Below are positions 23,991-37,159 of a stretch of 64,000 nt of DNA, piece by piece; position 1 is the stretch's first letter; every line of letters begins with the position of its first letter. This DNA is from Heterohyrax brucei. Taxonomy: Eukaryota > Chordata > Mammalia > Hyracoidea > Procaviidae. Where the stretch lies: NCBI GenBank assembly GCA_028571685.1, contig CM053140.1:56054201-56118200 (forward strand), in the 5' to 3' direction. Under the pieces are notes generated by a model that was not told the DNA's origin, made no database searches, and saw nothing but the letters and a program-made list of their open reading frames with translations. The position numbers and the translations under genes are program-made.

Positions 23991-24151
23991 ACCAAAAAAA
24001 AACCTGTCACCATCAAGTTAATTCTGACTCATAGTGACCCCATAGGACAGAACAGAACTGCCCTTTAGGATTTCCAAGGAGTAGCTGGTGAATTCAAACT
24101 GCCAACTTTCTGTTTTGCAGACGAGCTCTTAATCACAGCACAGCATCGCCT
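23991..24151 (-). repeat. AfroSINE, short subtype
   Basis: Reverse-oriented with A-rich tail at its left edge. The head end is degraded. Confidence 0.85.
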
Positions 24152-24737
24152 GCATAATTTGCATTCTCCCTGTAGAATTTTCTGAAGTGATGGTGTTTGG
24201 TTTTATCAATGAATACATTGATAAATGAATACAACTAGCAATAGCTAGTTGTTCTTTGGTCTTTTTTGTATCTGCACAGATTATATGGATAGTGTATGTT
24301 CAGTGAGCAAGAAGTGTATTTCAGACAGTTTCATTTAGTAGAATTTCTTGATTGAGGTTTATATCCTAGCTGGAACTCTCCCAAGTCTAGCTGCTGAAAC
24401 TTTGGTCTTTTCTTGAAGCTCCTAGCTAGGTGAGCAGCGTCCAGCTCCAGTGACATGTGCAAAAAACGTATGGCCAGTTGGACACCCTTCACAATAAAGC
24501 TATGTATGAGTAAGTTTTTACTTGGCTTCAAGATTTGATATGCATTCATAGGGACAAAGTAGTGGTTTGAAATACAGCAATTTAGAAGGCACATATGAAA
24601 ACAGCTGACCAAATAGGGTGTTTATGGTATTTCCCTGTAAAATTGGAGACTGACTTGACTTTTGTTACTTTTTCACTATAACTGAATTGTATTATCTATG
24701 CAGGTGATTGTAAACTTTTTTTTTCCCCTTGTTATAG

Positions 24738-25478
<741 letters not shown>

Positions 25479-28400
25479 CACATATATTGTCTGCAACTAT
25501 CTTGGATGATTGCTGCTTCTGTTTTAACAGTGATGCAACATTATATGGCTGAAAAAGAATATAAAAAGCTAAACACTTTCTAAGGGTTTAGATTTTATTG
25601 TGGGGTGTTTTTTTTCCCTCATTTTTCTTAAGTCCAAGTTGGCCATTTTGTTAGTATGTTTTAAATGTGTATTACCAATGTGAGTGTAAATTTTTTTAAA
25701 TAATCATTGGTAGAAATTTGGTAGGAAAATTCTCTAAGAGCCAAGAGGAAAGAGTCCAGTTTTCTGGAAATATGTCTCTTAAGTATTTTAGACATTCCTT
25801 GTCAGTCAGTATTAGCAATTTCCGTGAAAGAAGAGGTTTGCATGCTGGTAATGCAACCTTGGAAGCTTTGTAAAGGAAACATATATGTATATATTTATGT
25901 ATATGTAAGTATGTGAATGTGTGCATTTTGCATTCCATATGAAGAAAATGCCACTAATGTTTAAATTATTTGATGTAGGTTGGGTTTTTGAGTTTTGCTG
26001 GTGATATCAGTGATGGAAAATAAAAGAACTTTCCCTCGTCTTCCTACCCTATTCCTCCCTCTAATGAAATCATACTTTTTTTTTAATTTTTGTAATATTA
26101 TTCAATATTTTTTTAAGGCATCAGTTTGGAGGGTCTAAAATTATTAAACATAAATGAAACTAAGTCATCCAAAGCTGCTGAAGTATGTTTGAGCTCTCCA
26201 GTGCCCTATAGCTGCAGGAGTTGAATTAGTTATACAGTCATGTGGTAACGGGTTAACCAGGACATTCTTGATTCAGTCATATTACTTTCTTTAGATCACC
26301 AAGCATTCAGTTAACCAATTAAACCACTGCACTGGAATACATCTGCACTTAAGTATCTACAGTCTAATACAAATCTGAACACAGGATTCTTCTGTTTCTG
26401 AAAACTTTGCTGTATAAGAACTATAATACTTGATGTGCTAATTTTGAGTTTCAGGGCTTTGTCTAAGCTTCAGCATAAGGGTGAAAAAAACCAAATGCGC
26501 TCTTCTGTCACATCACCTGCCTGACATGGTCTCTTGTTTAATCACTGGATTTTCTTTCATTTTGGCACTGATGCTGTTTTTTTCTCTCGTCTAATTTGAG
26601 ACAGTAATGATAGTGATATGGTTGTCTTAAATGTTGATCACCTTTTCCTAAAGTGGGAGATGATTCTTAAACAGTTTGGCAAATGATAAAATATTGTGGC
26701 ATCAACTGTATCTTTCAAATAGAAAAATTATGGATTGTATACAATCACTTGGTATGGTCTATGTCAAAAATCAACAGACTATCATTGTTCTTGAAGTTAG
26801 TTTGATTTTAATCCTGTATAGTTGTCTCTGGTTTGTTTTTCTGTAAATGCAGATAGTTAAAAACTAAGGAAAGAATGCTTTCCTAAAACAGAACATTAGC
26901 CTTTAAGGTTAGATAGACTTTAAGGCCATTGTAGCTAGGATAATCTTTATAAAGCACCAGAATCTTTGGTCAAAAGTCAAACAAAATATTTAGCTATAAG
27001 AATATTAATAGTTTCTGTAGTCCCCTCAACCTTTTAAAACATCCACAACTTTTGGAATCATGATTTTAGTCATTTAAAATGTGTTCAGAAAATAACACAA
27101 AAAATTGGAGTACCTAAAATTTCTGAACTATGTGTTACTTAGTCTGCAATTTTAAAATTTGGACTCAAAGGTTTTTATGAAAAGCCTCTTAAGATGAAAA
27201 AAGAAAAAAGTTGTATGCCCTTCACATTGCTTTCAAGCTAGTAAGTGTAAGAATTCTCTTGGAAATTTGAGGTGGAAATACACTAGAACCTCATGAAAAT
27301 GTGACCCTCTGAATCACCGAATTAATGTAACAGATCTGTACAAGCAGATTCAGTTACTGGAAATAAGAAAAAGTATCATTGTGACATGGCTCTTCAATCA
27401 TGTGGCACTTAAGCAGAGATTCATAGATGATGTCATTTGCCCTTTGAATAAGTGTGCTTGGAGCCATTCTCCTAAGTACGTACCTTTTGGACCTGCCTTA
27501 ATTAAAATAGTGATCACTTATTTTGAAAAATTTTAACCTATAAAGTGGAATTCTTTTCTGTGGGGGCAGGAACAGTATAATGTGATTAATTTCTTCTGGA
27601 ATTTTTCTAAAATAACCTATACCTAGCAAACTGATAATAAATTATTTGTTTTTGTTTATTCTTTCAGTCCAAAAGTATGTTCAGCACTAGATGTCAGTTG
27701 ATAAAGTGACATTTAAAAATTAGCATTTATTTTAAATCTTAAACCACATACATCCCCTGAAATTTGCTTAACACTCAACACTAGCTTAACTAGCAAAAAA
27801 TGTCTGCCTTGAGCATTATGCTCTTTTAAGAATTATCTATATGGGATCAAATTGACAACAGCAACTTGAAAAATTAGGAGCCTTAAGGGGCAGTGAGTCT
27901 GTTTATAAGGGAGGATCGGCTCAGAAAAGGAGAGTGAGAGGGGTTGTGCAACTCCAAGAATATCATCAGTGTCACTGAATTGTACGTGTAGAAACTAAAA
28001 TTAGTGTGTGTGTTGCTGTGTATATTCTCAATCACCACAACAAAGTAAAATTTAGGAGAAAAAATTGGCTTTTAGCTACAGGCAGGAATAAGAAGTAATA
28101 GATGATCACTGATACTTGGAAATCCGTGGGTATTTGCCAGTGGGAAAGGAAAGCAAAAATTTGGTGCCTTGCCCATAATAGGTACTCAATAAACAATTCT
28201 TTCTCGTAGTGGAGTCTGTTGCCATGATTAATAGTATTCTATGAAATTTGTCTTAATTTTAAAAAGACCAAATATTTCAAATGAGCTTATAGGCAGCTGT
28301 GGCCGGTTACAGTATGAGGTTGTACAGTTAGTTTCTAGAACGTTATTTTGCACTAGTCGTCACTTAGAAAGATGGGGTTCCTGTAGATTTTTGGTGCTAA

Positions 28401-28750
28401 GGAATACTTTGTCATTAAGATGAAGTAAGTGTTTCGTGTAAGATAAATAGCACACTAAATAGTTCTTCCTGCTGGTCTGTTTCTTCTCTGTTGTTGTTTT
28501 TAATTGTAAAATATCAATCAAACTGTTGTAGCAGCTACAAAAGAATTCACCAGCATGACAAAATGGTCAAAAAATAAGTCATCAGCACTTCAAAAATGAA
28601 AGCAACTTTTGAAATTTTCTTTTAAATTTGTCAAATATATTTTATGAAGAATTTATAAGAGGGGGAAAATGACTGTAATTTATTGTTCATGACAGGTTTT
28701 TTTGTTTTTTCTTTTTTTAATAAAGTAAGTTTCAACAACAAAAATATTCT
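25479..28750 (+). other. PDIK1L: PDIK1L 3' UTR
   Basis: About 3.3 kb of AT-rich, repeat-free sequence following the stop, consistent with a long conserved 3' UTR. The end is inferred from the AATAAA at 28729. Alternative hexamers at about 26020, 29055 and 29173 could give other ends. The lack of any SINE or LINE over more than 3 kb, in a window otherwise full of them, supports its being functional transcript. Confidence 0.65.
28729..28734 (+). terminator. PDIK1L: Candidate PDIK1L poly(A) signal
   Basis: Canonical AATAAA preceded by a T-rich run (upstream element) and followed by 'gtaagtttcaac'. Which site is used cannot be decided from sequence alone. Confidence 0.5.
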
Positions 28751-30649
28751 GAAAATTCTATGTTGCTACTTTGGTGGCTCTGTGACTAGTTCTATAATGC
28801 TTTTACTTCATGATCATAAAATAGAGGGAATAAAATTTGAAACCATGCCACTTTCTATCTGAAATAGAAAAATTTGCCTGGGGTAAAGATGATTGGATTA
28901 TAAGAATTTCAGCGTTTCAAGTTCTCTAAAACTTTAATGCTCACTTTTCCTGCTATATTTATCAGAAGAACTTGTACTGCCTGAGATAAATTATTTTTTC
29001 CATTTATTTTCGTATCATATTAAGCTGAGAATGTATGCAAAACTCAGAATGATGTATAATAAACATACAAAAAGATACCATCTTTTGATCTGTAACTTGA
29101 GACCGTGCTTTTCCATAAAAAGCATAATAATTAGCACACTTTTATAAATTTTAATTCTGTGTGCCTTCAGAATAAAGTACTAAGAATACAGTGTACTTAG
29201 TGGTTGAATGGCATGGCAGAGGTCAAAAATGGAAAAGAGCATTAACTTGACGTGCTCTAGACACGAAAGTGGGAAAGCAGGCATCAGGAAGTGTGCCTTC
29301 TGATTTTGCCAGCTTCTGTAGTAACCTTTGTAGACCAGTTAATTCTGCTTTTACTTAGAGGTTAATAAACAAAAATTGAATTTTAAACTATTAAATATCT
29401 GTATTTGCCAGCATCTTGAAAGTCCAAAGTGTGTCCGTGTGGTTTTACGTAACTTTTCAGTGAGTTTTACTTAAAATAGTGACTGGTATCTTGATGAGGA
29501 AATTAACAGTAATAAAATGAGATAGTGAGGTAATGGTGCTGGTTTTATACTAGCAGTGAGGTTTGTTTTGGTTTTGTTATTATTGTTTAAAAAAGAAGAA
29601 AACTAGCCCTGGACTGTAGTACCTAATCTCTTACTCCAGATGGAGTTTCTGCCGACAACGAAGCTTTATCTTTCTCACTCAAGTAATAAACCGTGGTGGT
29701 TTTGGTCTTTTCTTGAAATTCAAATATTGCTCTTTCGGTCAACCAATCACCACTGCCCTCTAAAGTGCAATGTAATGACAGACAGTTGGTTTGTGGTGAG
29801 ATAGTAGCTCCTACCTAAGTAACCTAAAGCAGCCACACCTCTTGAGGACAAAGTGTGTCTTTTAAAGGCAGTACTTTACCCTTTGCAATGATTTAAAAAA
29901 AAAAAAAAAAAAAGGTGTCTGGGCTTTGGATTTCACTCTTTCATTTCCTGTTCAGCCTGGTATTTCAAGCTTAGTTTCTGAGCAGAAGTTAAGCAACTTG
30001 GTGTTACAGAACACATCATGTACTAGTGGAAAAAGCATAGACCTTGGTGAAGCAGATCTGATGCTGAATATGAGCTTTTGAAAATGCCTACATAATTAAT
30101 GTACGGCACAGGGCAAGCCACCTTACCACTTCTGAGCCTCAGTTTCCATATCTAAAACGAAGATGATTATATTCCAGTGTTTTACAAAAATCAGAAATAA
30201 TACCCCTAAAATGCTTAGCATGGTGTCTGATACATCAAGTTTTCAAATTGTAGCCATTGGCATTTTTATTTTCAGATTTTGATGATCTTTTGAATGAATG
30301 AATGGATTCCCTATGAGCCAGTCTTCAACTGTAGCTTCAATTCTCTCCTTGGGCGAATATGATAAAGGCATTATATCCTTTCCTTGGGGAAAATGCATGA
30401 ACTCATATAGAAAAATATTTGCCTGTAATTTATGGATCTGTGAAGCCCACATAGACCCCAAGTTAAGGAACCCAGGCAACAGATTCCAAGTGCTCTGCTA
30501 AAGCACCAAAATCAAAAGTAGGCCGAAAACCAGGAGACTTCTGAGGCACTCACACTGTTCTGTTTCTTTATCTGAATGCTGCCTAGATCAGTGCCTTCAC
30601 TTTGTGAAAACTCAAAGGCAGTGCCTTTATAATTCTTGCTGTTTTCTCT
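28751..30649. other. Downstream of PDIK1L: mostly unique
   Basis: Contains an A20 run at about 29894-29913 and a MIR fragment at 30010-30240. Further poly(A)-like hexamers (29055-29180) mean the PDIK1L transcript could extend here. No exon is recognised. Confidence 0.45.
30010..30240 (+). repeat. MIR SINE
   Basis: 'gtggaaaaagcatagacctt', 'cacttctgagcctcagtttc', 'atatctaaaacgaagatg', 'atgcttagcatggtgtctg': the forward MIR order. Confidence 0.75.
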
Positions 30650-30820
30650 AAACCAAACCAAAACCAAAATCAGTGCCGTCAAGTCACTTCTGAGTCATAG
30701 AGACCCTATAGGACCCAGTAGAAATGTCCCATAGGTTTCCAAGGAGTGCCTGGTAGGTTTGAACTGATGACCTTTTGGTTAGCAGCCATAGCACTTAACC
30801 ACAGCACCATCAGGGTTTCC
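30650..30820 (-). repeat. AfroSINE, short subtype
   Basis: Reverse-oriented, full length, with an A/C-rich tail. Confidence 0.9.
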
Positions 30821-30847
30821 TCACTTTTCTCTAGGTATGTTATAAAC

Positions 30848-31548
30848 CTAAAAACCTGTTGCTGTTGAGTTGATTCTGACTCATAGTAGCTGTCACAGAT
30901 CAAACTGTGTCCCCCAAAAAATATGTGTAGTAATTTGGGCCAGATTCCCTGTATTGTGTGCTTGCCCTTCATTTTATGATTTTCTTATGCTGTAAATCCT
31001 AATCTCTGCCTGTGGTTGATAGAGTGGATTATGTAGAGAGCATTAGGGTGGGACTGTAAATCCTTCCTAAGGTCAACTCTCTGCTCTACTGTGAAGGGAG
31101 TTTCCCAGGAGTGTGGTTTGCACCACCTTTTATCCTTTTATCCTACAAGAGATAAAAGGAAAGGGAAGCGAGCAGAGAGTTAGGAACTTCTCACCATCAA
31201 GAAAGCAGTACAGGGAGTGGGTCCTTTAGACCTGAGGTTACTGCGCCAAGATGCTCCCCAACCAAAAACTTACGTAACAGAAGGACCTTCCGCCAGATCT
31301 GACGGGGAAAGCCTTCCCCTCGAGCAGACATCCTGAATTTGGACTTAGAGCCTACCGGACTGCATTAGAGTTAAAGCCATCCACCTTGTGGTATTTCTGT
31401 TAGAACAGCACTAGCTGATGAAAACAGTGACCTAACAGGACAGAGTAGAACTGCTGCATAGAAGTTCCAATGAGTAGCTCTTGGACTCAAACTGCTAACC
31501 CTTGTCTTAGCAGCCGTGACACTTAACCACTATGTCACCAGGGTTTCC
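30848..31548 (-). repeat. AfroSINE split by an LTR
   Basis: Two halves of a single reverse AfroSINE, 30848-30890 and 31427-31548, separated exactly by the LTR at 30891-31426. Confidence 0.85.
30891..31426 (+). mobile_element. Complete MaLR-like solo LTR
   Basis: 536 bp from TGTCACAG to AAAACA, with LTR termini TG...CA. The flanking pentamers GTAGC and GTGAC fit a decayed 5-bp target duplication. The AfroSINE consensus at this point is GTGAC, so the left copy mutated. No internal retroviral sequence is present, so it is a solo LTR. Confidence 0.8.
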
Positions 31549-31634
31549 ACATATGTTGTACTTTTAAACAATAATTAAAATATTTTAATTTGAAAAATCA
31601 TTTAGGAGACTATCATGACAGGTGCTGTGGGAAG

Positions 31635-31800
31635 CAGACCGTTTATGTTTCCAAAGTACTAGCTTTGTGACTCCCAAGTTCTTAACTACTGAGATCCACA
31701 GTTTCCTACATATATAAAAGAGATAATACCTGACCCAGAGCACTGTGAAGATGAATTGAGAGGATGCAGAGATGCTTAGCACACAGTCAGCGTTACAGCT
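31635..31800 (+). repeat. MIR SINE fragment
   Basis: 'actagctttgtgactcccaa', 'atataaaagagataatacc', 'gcttagcacacagtcagc'. Confidence 0.65.
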
Positions 31801-32449
31801 TCCCTTTCCTTTTGGAGAGCTCCCTGGAAATGACCCTGAGTTGCCTTTTACCACTGACTTGCACCCCAGGTAGATAACAGATGTGTTTTTGTTTTTAACT
31901 TAGCTTCCCCACCCCACACACGCACAATTATTTGAGGAATAGGTTATATTCTACTCCTGTAATGCCCTGCCTGGCTCTTTGCCCCTGCAGCCCTCCACAG
32001 ATAGAGTTCTTAGCTAAAGATCTCCTTAGCCTAAGTTTCTTCTTCTGTTTGTTGCTAATTACGTGCTTGATAGTAATTTCAGGATGTCTGCTGTCTGTCT
32101 GATATAGACTATGCCTGGAAACTAGGGGAGTGGTATTACACATCAGATATTAGAATGACATGTCTCTGTCTGTTTTTCCTGGCTTCAGGTAGAAGAAAGG
32201 GAAAGAGTTTACCAGTGTGACTTGGAAGTTAACAGTAGTAACACAGTTATGAGGGAGAAAGGGGAGAACCTACCAACAGTGATTAGAATTCTGATGACAA
32301 GAATTAGGCTGCCATGGTCCCCAACCCTGGCTGCACATTGGAATTTCATCAACTGATGACTTCTGCTTCCAGCTATCATGGAATAATAAGATTTCCCCTG
32401 CTGCCTAAAACAACTAAAATACCAGGCAAAAGATATGAAGCGAGATGTT

Positions 32450-33054
32450 ATTTCATTTTCCTTGGGTCCATAATCAATGCCCCTGGAAGCAGCAGTCAAA
32501 AAACCAAAAGACACACTGCACTGAGAAAATTTGTTGCAAAGGACCTCTTCAAAGTATTCAAAAGAAAGGATGCCACCTTGAAGACTAAAACGTGGCTGAC
32601 CCAAGCCATGGTATTTTCAGTCACATCATATGCATGTGAAAGCTGGACTGTGAACAAAGAAGACAGAAGAATTTATGACTTTGAATTGTGGTGTTGGAGA
32701 AGAACACTGAATGTATGATGGACCACCAAAGGAACCAACAGATCTGCTCTGGAAGAAGTACAACCAGAGTACTCCTTGGAAGCAAAGATAGCAAGACTGC
32801 ATCTCACATACTTCGGACATGTTGTCAGGAAAGATCAGTTCCTGGAGAAGGACAGCATCCTTGGTAGAGTGAGTGGTCAGCAAAAAAGAGGAAGACCCTT
32901 GACGAGATGAATCGACACAGTGGCTGCAACAATGGGCTTAAGCATAAAAACAATCATGCACATGGTGCAAGACAGGGCAGTGTTTCATTCTGTTGTTCAT
33001 AGGGTCGCTATGAGTTGGAACTGACTCAACAGCACATAACAACAACAACAACGT
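32450..33054 (+). repeat. RTE LINE 3' ORF and terminus
   Basis: Translates in part to the RTE C-terminal block FSVTSYACESWTVNKEDRR and FELWCWRRTL. It then runs to the 3' end 'tagggtcgctatgagttgg' and a short CAA-repeat tail (AACAACAAC). Stops and small indels interrupt it. Confidence 0.85.
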
Positions 33055-33137
33055 GTTCAGACAGTGGACAACTAGCAATGCAGAACAGTGACTCCTAAGA
33101 GAAGGAAATTTAATAAAGATGAGTTCTGTAATTGACA

Positions 33138-33291
33138 TGGAAACCCTGGTAGCATAGTGTTTAAGTGCTATGGCTGCTAACCAAAAGATCATGAGTTTGA
33201 ATCTACCAGGAACTCCTTAGAAACTCTATGGGGCAGTTCTACTCCTATAGGGTTGCTATGAGTTGGATCAATTTGACAGCAGTGGCTTTTG
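33138..33291 (+). repeat. AfroSINE, short subtype
   Basis: Forward copy from 'ggaaaccctggtagcatagt' to 'gacagcagtggcttttgg'. Confidence 0.9.
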
Positions 33292-33420
33292 GCCTGTGAT
33301 TGTCCTAGCTTATGGCCTGGAGAAGGAAGTGCCCCCAAACAGCAGCCAGTGATCTCCCTGAGTTGAGAAGACAGAGCTCAGAGTTCAGAGAGGCCATACC
33401 AATTAGAATTCATGGGGCAG

Positions 33421-33564
33421 GCAGAGAAGAGGGGTGTGCTGTCACCGGGCAGGAAGAGCAGTGGGAGCTGAATATAGGTGTGCATGCAAATTTATATGGG
33501 AATGTACATTTTCATTCAATCATAATAAAAACATAAAAAAATAATTGATGAAATAAAAAAAAAA
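33421..33564 (+). mobile_element. L1 insertion, 3' end only, with target duplication
   Basis: Contains only the last part of the lineage L1 3' UTR ('gtgtgctgtcacc', 'gggaatgtacattttcattc') and an A-rich tail. It is flanked by a 14-bp target duplication at 33407-33420 and 33565-33578 that differs at one position, so the full insertion is defined. Confidence 0.85.
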
Positions 33565-33827
33565 AATTCACGGGGCAGAATACCCAACAGAGGGAAAGTG
33601 CTGAACAAAGAACTCTGCACATTTGCAGAGTTTTCTCCAAGTCATTGACTGACTTCTGATCCTTACATCTTTGTGAGGAAGCTACCTGAGACCAGGAAAA
33701 ACCTGGGGAAAGCCACAGGCAGGGCAATCCTCAGAGCTCACACAGGCCCAGGAATAGTTAATATTCCTACTAGCCAGAGTGGCAAGACCTCCCGATACAT
33801 AGGGCATCAAGTAGAGTCCTCAGCAGG

Positions 33828-34133
33828 GTGTTGTTCCAGTTGTTGCCTTCAGCTGCTGTCCAGTAGACTCCCCACTTATGATGACCCATGCACAACAGGA
33901 TTGGACCATTGTGTTTACAGGGTTTTTACTGGTTTATTATTAGAGGTAGGCCACCAGGCCTTTCTTAGTCTGTCTTAGCCTAGAAGCTCCACTGAAACCT
34001 ATGCAGTATCCTAACAACATGAATGCCTCCACTGACAGACAAGTAATAGCTGCCCCTGAGGTGCAGTAGCTGGGAATCAAACCCAGGTTTCCTGAATGGA
34101 AGGAGAGAATTCTCCTACTGGACCACCGCTGTC
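33828..34133 (-). repeat. tRNA-Gly-headed composite SINE, second copy
   Basis: The reverse complement begins 'gcggtggtccagtaggagaa', then 'gggtttgattcccagc', like the tRNA-Gly boxes of the copy at 7616-7905. The bodies share 'ccaccaggcctttctt' and 'gtctgtcttagcct'. Confidence 0.8.
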
Positions 34134-34319
34134 TTCATTGTTCCAATAATGAAGCCAACTTATCCTTAAGACCAAAGGCTATTCTGGACCTGCCTAACAA
34201 AGCTTAAGTCTTGAGAGAATAAAAACTTTTCCAAGTAACATAACAATGTGCCAGAACAACACTCAAAAATATTTAAAGGAATACAAATGTCTCAACCTTA
34301 ATAATGTAAAATTCAGTGT

Positions 34320-34925
34320 TGTCCCTGTTTTTAACACTGAAAGTTCTAATACATAGCTTAAACAGACTACAGAGTTTTATTAACAATGCACAAACAGCAG
34401 AAGAGATAATAGATAAATGGGATATACTAAAAATTAAATACTTAATGCTCATCCAAAGACTTTATCAAGAAAGTAAAAAAATTGCCTACAGACTGGGAAA
34501 AAATATTTGGCAGCTATGTATTGGATTGATGTCTAATTTCCATAATCTACAAGGTATCACAAAATATCAACAAGAAAAAGATAAACAACCCAATTAAACA
34601 CTGAGCATACAAAATGGACAGGCACTTCTCCAAAGAACACATTGAGGCAGCCAAAAGACACATGAAGAAATGCTCATGATCTTCAGCCATTAGAGAAATC
34701 CAAATCCAAACTACAATGAAATACCACCCCACCCCAGCAAGATTGGTACTAACCCAAAACAACAAACGTTGGAGATGTTGTGGAGAGATTGGAACTCTTC
34801 TACAATGCTGGTGGGGTTGTAATCTTCAGGAAGCAATTTGATGTTGTCTTAAAAAACTAGAACTAGAAATACTGTATGAGCCAGCAATCCCATAGAATTA
34901 AGACCTGTCAAAATAGGTAAATTGG
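34320..34925 (+). repeat. L1 ORF2 C-terminal fragment
   Basis: Carries L1 ORF2 end sequence ('actgggaaaaaatatttggc', 'tgaaataccaccccacccc', 'gttgtggagagattggaac'). It is more mutated than the L1 that follows. Confidence 0.8.
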
Positions 34926-36703
34926 AACTATTAAGAATCAAACACTTTTGCTGATCCAAAGAATTCATTAATAGAATTAAAAACAGGAATGGGAAAAAAT
35001 ATTTGGCAACTCTATGTCAGACCGACGCCTGATCTCCATCATCTATAAGATACTACAAAATATCAATAAGAAGAAGACAAATCATCCAATTAAGCGATGG
35101 GCAAAGGAGATGAACAGATATTTCACTAAAGAGATCCAGGCAGCCAAAAAACACATGCGGACATGTTCGCAATCTTTGGTTATTAAAGAAATTCAAATCA
35201 AGATGACAATGAGATACCATCTCACCCCAACAAGGTTGGCCATGATCCAAAAAACACAAAACAATAAATGCTAGAGAGGCTGTGGAGAAAGTGGAACCCT
35301 CCTACACTGTTGCGGGGTTGCAAAATGGTCCAGCCTCTTTGGAAAGCAATCTGGCACTTCCTTAAAAAAATGGATATTGATATACCATTTGACCCAGTAA
35401 TTCCACTACTTCAATATATCCTACAGAATCAAGGCCTTTTACACCAATGGACACATGCACAAGAATGTTTATCGCAGCACAGTCCACGATAGCAAAAAGA
35501 TGGAATCAACCCAGATGCCGAACAACAGAAGAATGGATAGGTAAACTATGGCATATATACTCAATGGAGCACTACTCAATGATAAAGAATAACGATGATT
35601 CTAGGAAACATGGCATAACCTGGTTTGAACTGGAAGACATTATGTTGAGTGAAAGTAGTCAACAACAAAAGGACAAATATTGTATGAGACCTCTATGATA
35701 AGATCTCCAAAACAGACGTGTGTATAGAAGAAAAGACTCTTTGACAGCTGCAAGGGAGTGGAGGGAGAGAGGGCAAGGGGGGGGAGGGTTTAGATTAGAT
35801 AGTTGCTAGAAATCTGGATGGGTGATAGCACACATTAGAAACAAGAACAACATTAAGTGGACTTCAGTATAACTTGAGTACTCCTTCCGTCTTAACCCAA
35901 TATTGCAAGGATAGAGTAGCTGGGGAAGGGGGCAGGGGACCATGCTCTTAGGCAAAATCAAGGCCAATTGGCACAACTAGTGTTTTGCTAAGAGGGCTCT
36001 CTGCACCCCACATTGGTGAGTGGCGTCTGGGGTCTTAAAAGCTGCCAAGCTGCCATCCGAGGGCACAGCAAATGGTCCCAACTCAGCAGGAAAGGATGCT
36101 TACCGAGGACCAAAATGACAGGGGGTAAAGACAACCCAGAAGATAGAGAGACCCACATGAGTGGGTGCCTACATCGACTTGGGACCAGAAGAACCGGATG
36201 GTGCCCAGCCACCACCAGTGATAGCCGCGATGGAGCTCACTAAGTTGAGTCTCACTGGCAACACAAGAATAAAAAGGGGTGCATCCTGAGATCTCCACTA
36301 GAAGACCTCGATTGATGGTCCAGCGGTTTCGGGGTTCCCCTGAGAACATGGCCCCTGGCCCTGATGCTGCCCTTGCCCATAATTCATAACGAAGGTCCAC
36401 TCTTTGGACACGAATGGATTGGACTTGGCAATGCAAAGCGACCATATATTGGATGCACTTTATGGTTCTATACATCTATAGGATATCATCCTGCTGACCT
36501 CTGGCTGGAGGAAGGAGAGTGGGTAAAGAGGAGGGGAAAGGAGACTGTTGGGAGGATAGACATGTATGGAGCAGAGAGGAATAGTGTGCTGTCACTGGAC
36601 AGGGAAAGCAGTGGGAGCTGCATATAGGTGGGCATGTAAATTCATATGGGAATGTACATTTTCACTTAGTCATATTAAATTAAAAAATTTAAAAAAAAAA
36701 GAC
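34926..36703 (+). repeat. Lineage L1 LINE, 3' 1.8 kb
   Basis: A second, better preserved L1 repeating the same ORF2 region (conceptual fragments CSQSLVIKEIQIKMTMRYHL and WNPPTLL) and continuing through a complete 3' UTR to an A-rich tail at 36690-36703. The G-rich run at about 35770-35790 is a usual L1 3' UTR feature. 5'-truncated. Stops are present, so it is not competent. Confidence 0.9.
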
Positions 36704-37159
36704 AAAACCCAGCTCTGTACTGTTTACAAAACACAGATCTAAAACATAAGAACACTGACTGACAAAGTTTGGAAGGAAAAAAAACTAGGCAAAAAAGTTA
36801 AAAAAAAAAAAAGAAGCTGAAATAGCAATATTATGGCAAAAAGCATCACTACAGACAGAGTCATTATGTAAAGTTCAGTTCACCAAAGAAAGGATAACAT
36901 TTCTAAATTGGTATATATCTAATAAAAAAAACAAAACAACTGCATGGAGAGGTTTCCGATTCACAGCAACCTCAAAGTGTTAGAGAAATTCACTAATCCA
37001 TCTCACTGAGTATTTTAACACTCCTTTTGCTATGAGTCAGAATTGACTCACTGGCAGTAGGCTTGGTTTGGCTTGATAGATCAAGTAAACAAACAGCAAA
37101 CATTCAATAGAGATACAAAGATTTAACAGTACAATCAATAAGCTCTATCCTGTTCTGAA
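36704..37159. other. Repeat-derived and A-rich sequence
   Basis: A-rich tracts, a degraded SINE-like scrap around 36925-36990 and an AfroSINE tail at 37028-37072 (+). Nothing else is recognised. Confidence 0.4.
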
